Below the pieces are notes generated by a model. The model saw only the letters and a program-made list of their open reading frames with translations, was not told the DNA's origin and ran no database searches. The position numbers were made by a program, and so were the translations under genes. From Zopfochytrium polystomum (lineage: Eukaryota; Chytridiomycota; Chytridiomycetes; Chytridiales; Chytridiaceae): a stretch of 20,173 nt of DNA. Below, in pieces: positions 18,241 to 20,173 of the stretch. Within the stretch, counting starts at the first letter, position 1. The number at the start of each line of letters is the position of its first letter. Location: positions 1 to 20,173 of the forward strand of contig JAIVFJ010000600.1 in the NCBI GenBank assembly GCA_025765615.1, written 5' to 3'.

Positions 18241-18369
18241 ATGCAGCAGACTGCCATTTGGACCGGTATACCAGAAGTTAGAAGAGAAATAGCAACAGGA
18301 AAAGAGCGGGCTCAGAGGCTAGAATTTGTGACTCAAGTTCATATTCGTCATGTGGTGAGCATGACATAA
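18241..18369 (+). CDS. small ORF, 42 aa, unknown
   Basis: ATG at 18241 to TAA at 18367-18369. The peptide is charged with a likely helical Arg/Glu/Ala-rich centre. It lies just right of an AT-rich divergent spacer and points toward the helicase gene. No family recognised, and an ORF of this length is possible by chance. Confidence 0.25.
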   Translation: MQQTAIWTGIPEVRREIATGKERAQRLEFVTQVHIRHVVSMT

Positions 18370-18749
18370 AACTGCCAGAGGCCATGTCCACAGCGGATGA
18401 ACGGTTTACTTGAGTTTCCTCCTGTTCAACCAGGGAGTATCTCATCTGTTATACACATCAGCAACCGAATAGTCGTAACACCCTCGGCCAGGCTCCTGAT
18501 CACCGGCCGTCGCATTACACCCAAGCGGATCACTTCAAGAGTAACCAGATGGAGGGTTTGCTTCTACTGAGTATTTGATGTTTCACGCAGACTACCGTAC
18601 TGTGATTGGTGCATTCGGATAGTTCATGAATCAAAAGGATCGTTCTTTAGAATTCAAGAAGTTAATGCACGAAAGACCTGGCGTTACCCATAATGCAAAT
18701 GCCTACGTAAAGATTTAATCTGCCAAACGTCGATTGAATCTTGTCAATT
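18370..18749. other. leader region of the helicase gene, only tiny ORFs
   Basis: 380 bp with no convincing gene. A 30-codon ATG ORF (18626-18718) ends shortly before the helicase ATG, and shorter ones precede it. These could act as upstream ORFs or be chance. Confidence 0.35.
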
Positions 18750-20173
18750 ATGAATTCCAAGGTTATTTGTGTCAGTGAGTTCCCCTTCTTGAAGCTCGAT
18801 TATGACTGTAAGATAAGGTATAATCTTACGGAGTACACCTCAGCTCAGGATGCTTTCATAGACGCGGAAGTGAAATCATCAGTTAAGTCTCCCGATGGTA
18901 CATACAAGATTAAGCCTGTTCAGGAAGTGGTGAGATCAAGCCTTGCTCCTGAGCACGGCACTGCGGAGTATCTTGAGTCTCTTATTGAAGTTATGAGGGT
19001 CATTCTTCGTTCTAAATTTGGAAATGACAACCCAGAGATTCAAGAACAATTGAGAGATCTAGGGGAAGGCCCCATCTCCCATATCAATTCTGACGGTGAT
19101 GTGTTCTGGGGAATTCAGAAGGGATACGGACACAATTTCCTTGGAAAATTACTGGAAGAGGTCAGATACTTCTTGCAGAATGATAGGCTTCCTGAAACCA
19201 CTATGATCATCGATGTTCCTGAGGTTGGCGTTGATGGTTGCCTTGCTAATTTGACCAAAGCACAGAGGAAAGCAATAAAATGTGCTGAAGACGGCAAGAG
19301 CATTTTGATAACTGGTGGCGCTGGTGTTGGCAAGAGTCACACTCTTCTGAGGATAATCGCATCTCTCAAGTGGAAATACAGCCATTCCGAAAGCGCAATT
19401 GCTGTTCTAGCCCCCACTGGAATTGCAGCTTCTCTAATTGGAGGCAGAACTCTTCATTCATACTTTCAACTACCATTTGTAGAGGAACAATGGGATTCTG
19501 TTAGGGCCCGGTTGGATAAGCCTTATATGATGGATCGTTACAGAACACTGAGAGTCATAATTATCGATGAAGTTTCGATGTTGCACTGCAATCTCTTCGA
19601 ACTTGTCAAGGAGATACTTGGTGCTGTTATTAACTACCGAAAGAGAGTCCAGCGTATCAGTGAACCAATCCAGCTTATACTTTGCGGTGACTTCATGCAA
19701 TTACCACCTGTAACTAAAGATTTCAATGATAGTTCCACGGATTACATGATATCTTCCACTGGACAGCTCAGGGACATTATTGATACTGTTGTCCTTCTCA
19801 AGAGCAGCTTCAGACACAAGTCAAATACTCTCAGCGAAATTCTGAATGAGATCAGAGAAGGGTACATGTCTGATGACACTGATAAACTCATGAGAATACT
19901 GGCCAAGAGAAATGTCAATAAGTTTGAGGGTGGGGTCGTCCCGGTGAGATTGTACGCTAAGAATGAGGCAGTGACGTCTTATAACAATGCAAAGATGCAA
20001 TCACTTAAGGGTAAGGCTGTAGGATTCAAGGGTATCTTCTCAACTGACGATCCTGATGCAAGGCGTAATATCATGTCCTCTATACTGGTACCCGAAGAAT
20101 ATCACCTCAAGGTTGGTTGCCAAGTCATGCTGACTAGGAATCTGAGCCATCAGTTGTACAACGGATGTATCGG
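18750..20173 (+). CDS. NADAR-like domain fused to Pif1-type SF1 helicase (runs off window)
   Basis: Open from ATG 18750 for 474 codons to the window edge. Residues about 8-145 resemble NADAR/YbiA domains: an early Y-T-S-A-Q-D-A-F segment (29-36), then M-R-V-I-L-R-S-K-F (82-90), and the hallmark D-V-F-W-G...G-x-N-F-L-G-K-L-L...V-R (117-139). NADAR enzymes hydrolyse N-glycosidic bonds of ADP-ribose derivatives, some removing ADP-ribose from guanine. Residues 165-474 are a Pif1-like 5'-3' DNA helicase: Walker A GGAGVGKS (189-196), A-P-T-G-I-A-A (221-227), Walker B I-I-D-E-V-S-M-L (271-278), G-D-F-M-Q-L-P-P (313-320), S-F-R-H-K (353-357), and G-C-Q-V-M-L-T-R-N (456-464) then L-Y-N-G. The final motif lies beyond the edge. 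No introns, no stops. A role in replication or repair of an integrated virus-like genome is inferred. Confidence 0.85.
   Translation, partial: MNSKVICVSEFPFLKLDYDCKIRYNLTEYTSAQDAFIDAEVKSSVKSPDGTYKIKPVQEVVRSSLAPEHGTAEYLESLIEVMRVILRSKFGNDNPEIQEQLRDLGEGPISHINSDGDVFWGIQKGYGHNFLGKLLEEVRYFLQNDRLPETTMIIDVPEVGVDGCLANLTKAQRKAIKCAEDGKSILITGGAGVGKSHTLLRIIASLKWKYSHSESAIAVLAPTGIAASLIGGRTLHSYFQLPFVEEQWDSVRARLDKPYMMDRYRTLRVIIIDEVSMLHCNLFELVKEILGAVINYRKRVQRISEPIQLILCGDFMQLPPVTKDFNDSSTDYMISSTGQLRDIIDTVVLLKSSFRHKSNTLSEILNEIREGYMSDDTDKLMRILAKRNVNKFEGGVVPVRLYAKNEAVTSYNNAKMQSLKGKAVGFKGIFSTDDPDARRNIMSSILVPEEYHLKVGCQVMLTRNLSHQLYNGCI

Noticed and set aside
16000..20173. Assigning the right block to nudivirus/baculovirus-like viruses
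   Set aside because: Only a Pif1-like helicase and a matrixin support it; both families are widespread and no core gene of those viruses is visible.
1..20173. CRISPR arrays, tRNA or rRNA genes
   Set aside because: No regularly spaced repeat array and no recognisable tRNA or rRNA sequence was seen.

Overview
The window is eukaryotic DNA. Several predicted genes are cut by short GT-AG introns (about 53 to 115 nt), there is a Ty1/copia LTR retrotransposon, and low-complexity and (AC)n tracts are common. The lineage cannot be fixed from sequence alone. OrsD-like and TET/JBP-like families plus tiny introns would fit fungi, algae or other small-intron eukaryotes. Three blocks of different origin can be told apart.

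Block A (1-7100) is repetitive. A 6118-bp copia element (345-6462) has 229-bp LTRs that differ at one base, a 5-bp target duplication AGTTG, a polypurine tract and a clear RNase H domain. Most of reverse transcriptase is missing and I could not recognise gag or integrase, so it is a young but non-autonomous copy. Its primer-binding position holds a segment perfectly complementary to its own LTR instead of a recognisable tRNA 3' end. The element split an open frame that carries Cys/His-rich zinc-binding-like motifs (200-344 continuing at 6468-6760). An unrelated long inverted repeat has one arm in the flank and one arm inside the element.

Block B (7100-16000) holds two intron-containing genes separated by about 2.9 kb of GC-rich, low-complexity DNA. 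The first (7800-10684, four predicted exons, 902 codons) encodes a protein with a 2-oxoglutarate/Fe(II) dioxygenase-like core (HxD...H, TET/JBP-like) and long basic and acidic tails. It has a duplicated short exon-intron unit and back-to-back perfect palindromes upstream. The second (13607-15999) is an OrsD-like (DUF3505) zinc-finger gene with serial phase-1 introns. It carries one in-frame TGA and is cut off at its 3' end.

Block C (about 16000-20173) looks different: short spacers, no visible introns, genes on both strands. It carries a secreted matrixin-type metalloprotease (minus strand, broken at a 10-A run), an unrecognised 185-aa protein (minus), a few very small ORFs, and a plus-strand protein running off the window. 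That last protein joins an N-terminal NADAR-like domain (ADP-ribose-linked glycosidase family) to a Pif1-type SF1 helicase. The layout suggests integrated DNA from a large DNA virus or virus-like element abutting the truncated OrsD gene, though an assembly chimera is not excluded. The NADAR-Pif1 fusion is the most noteworthy item in the window.
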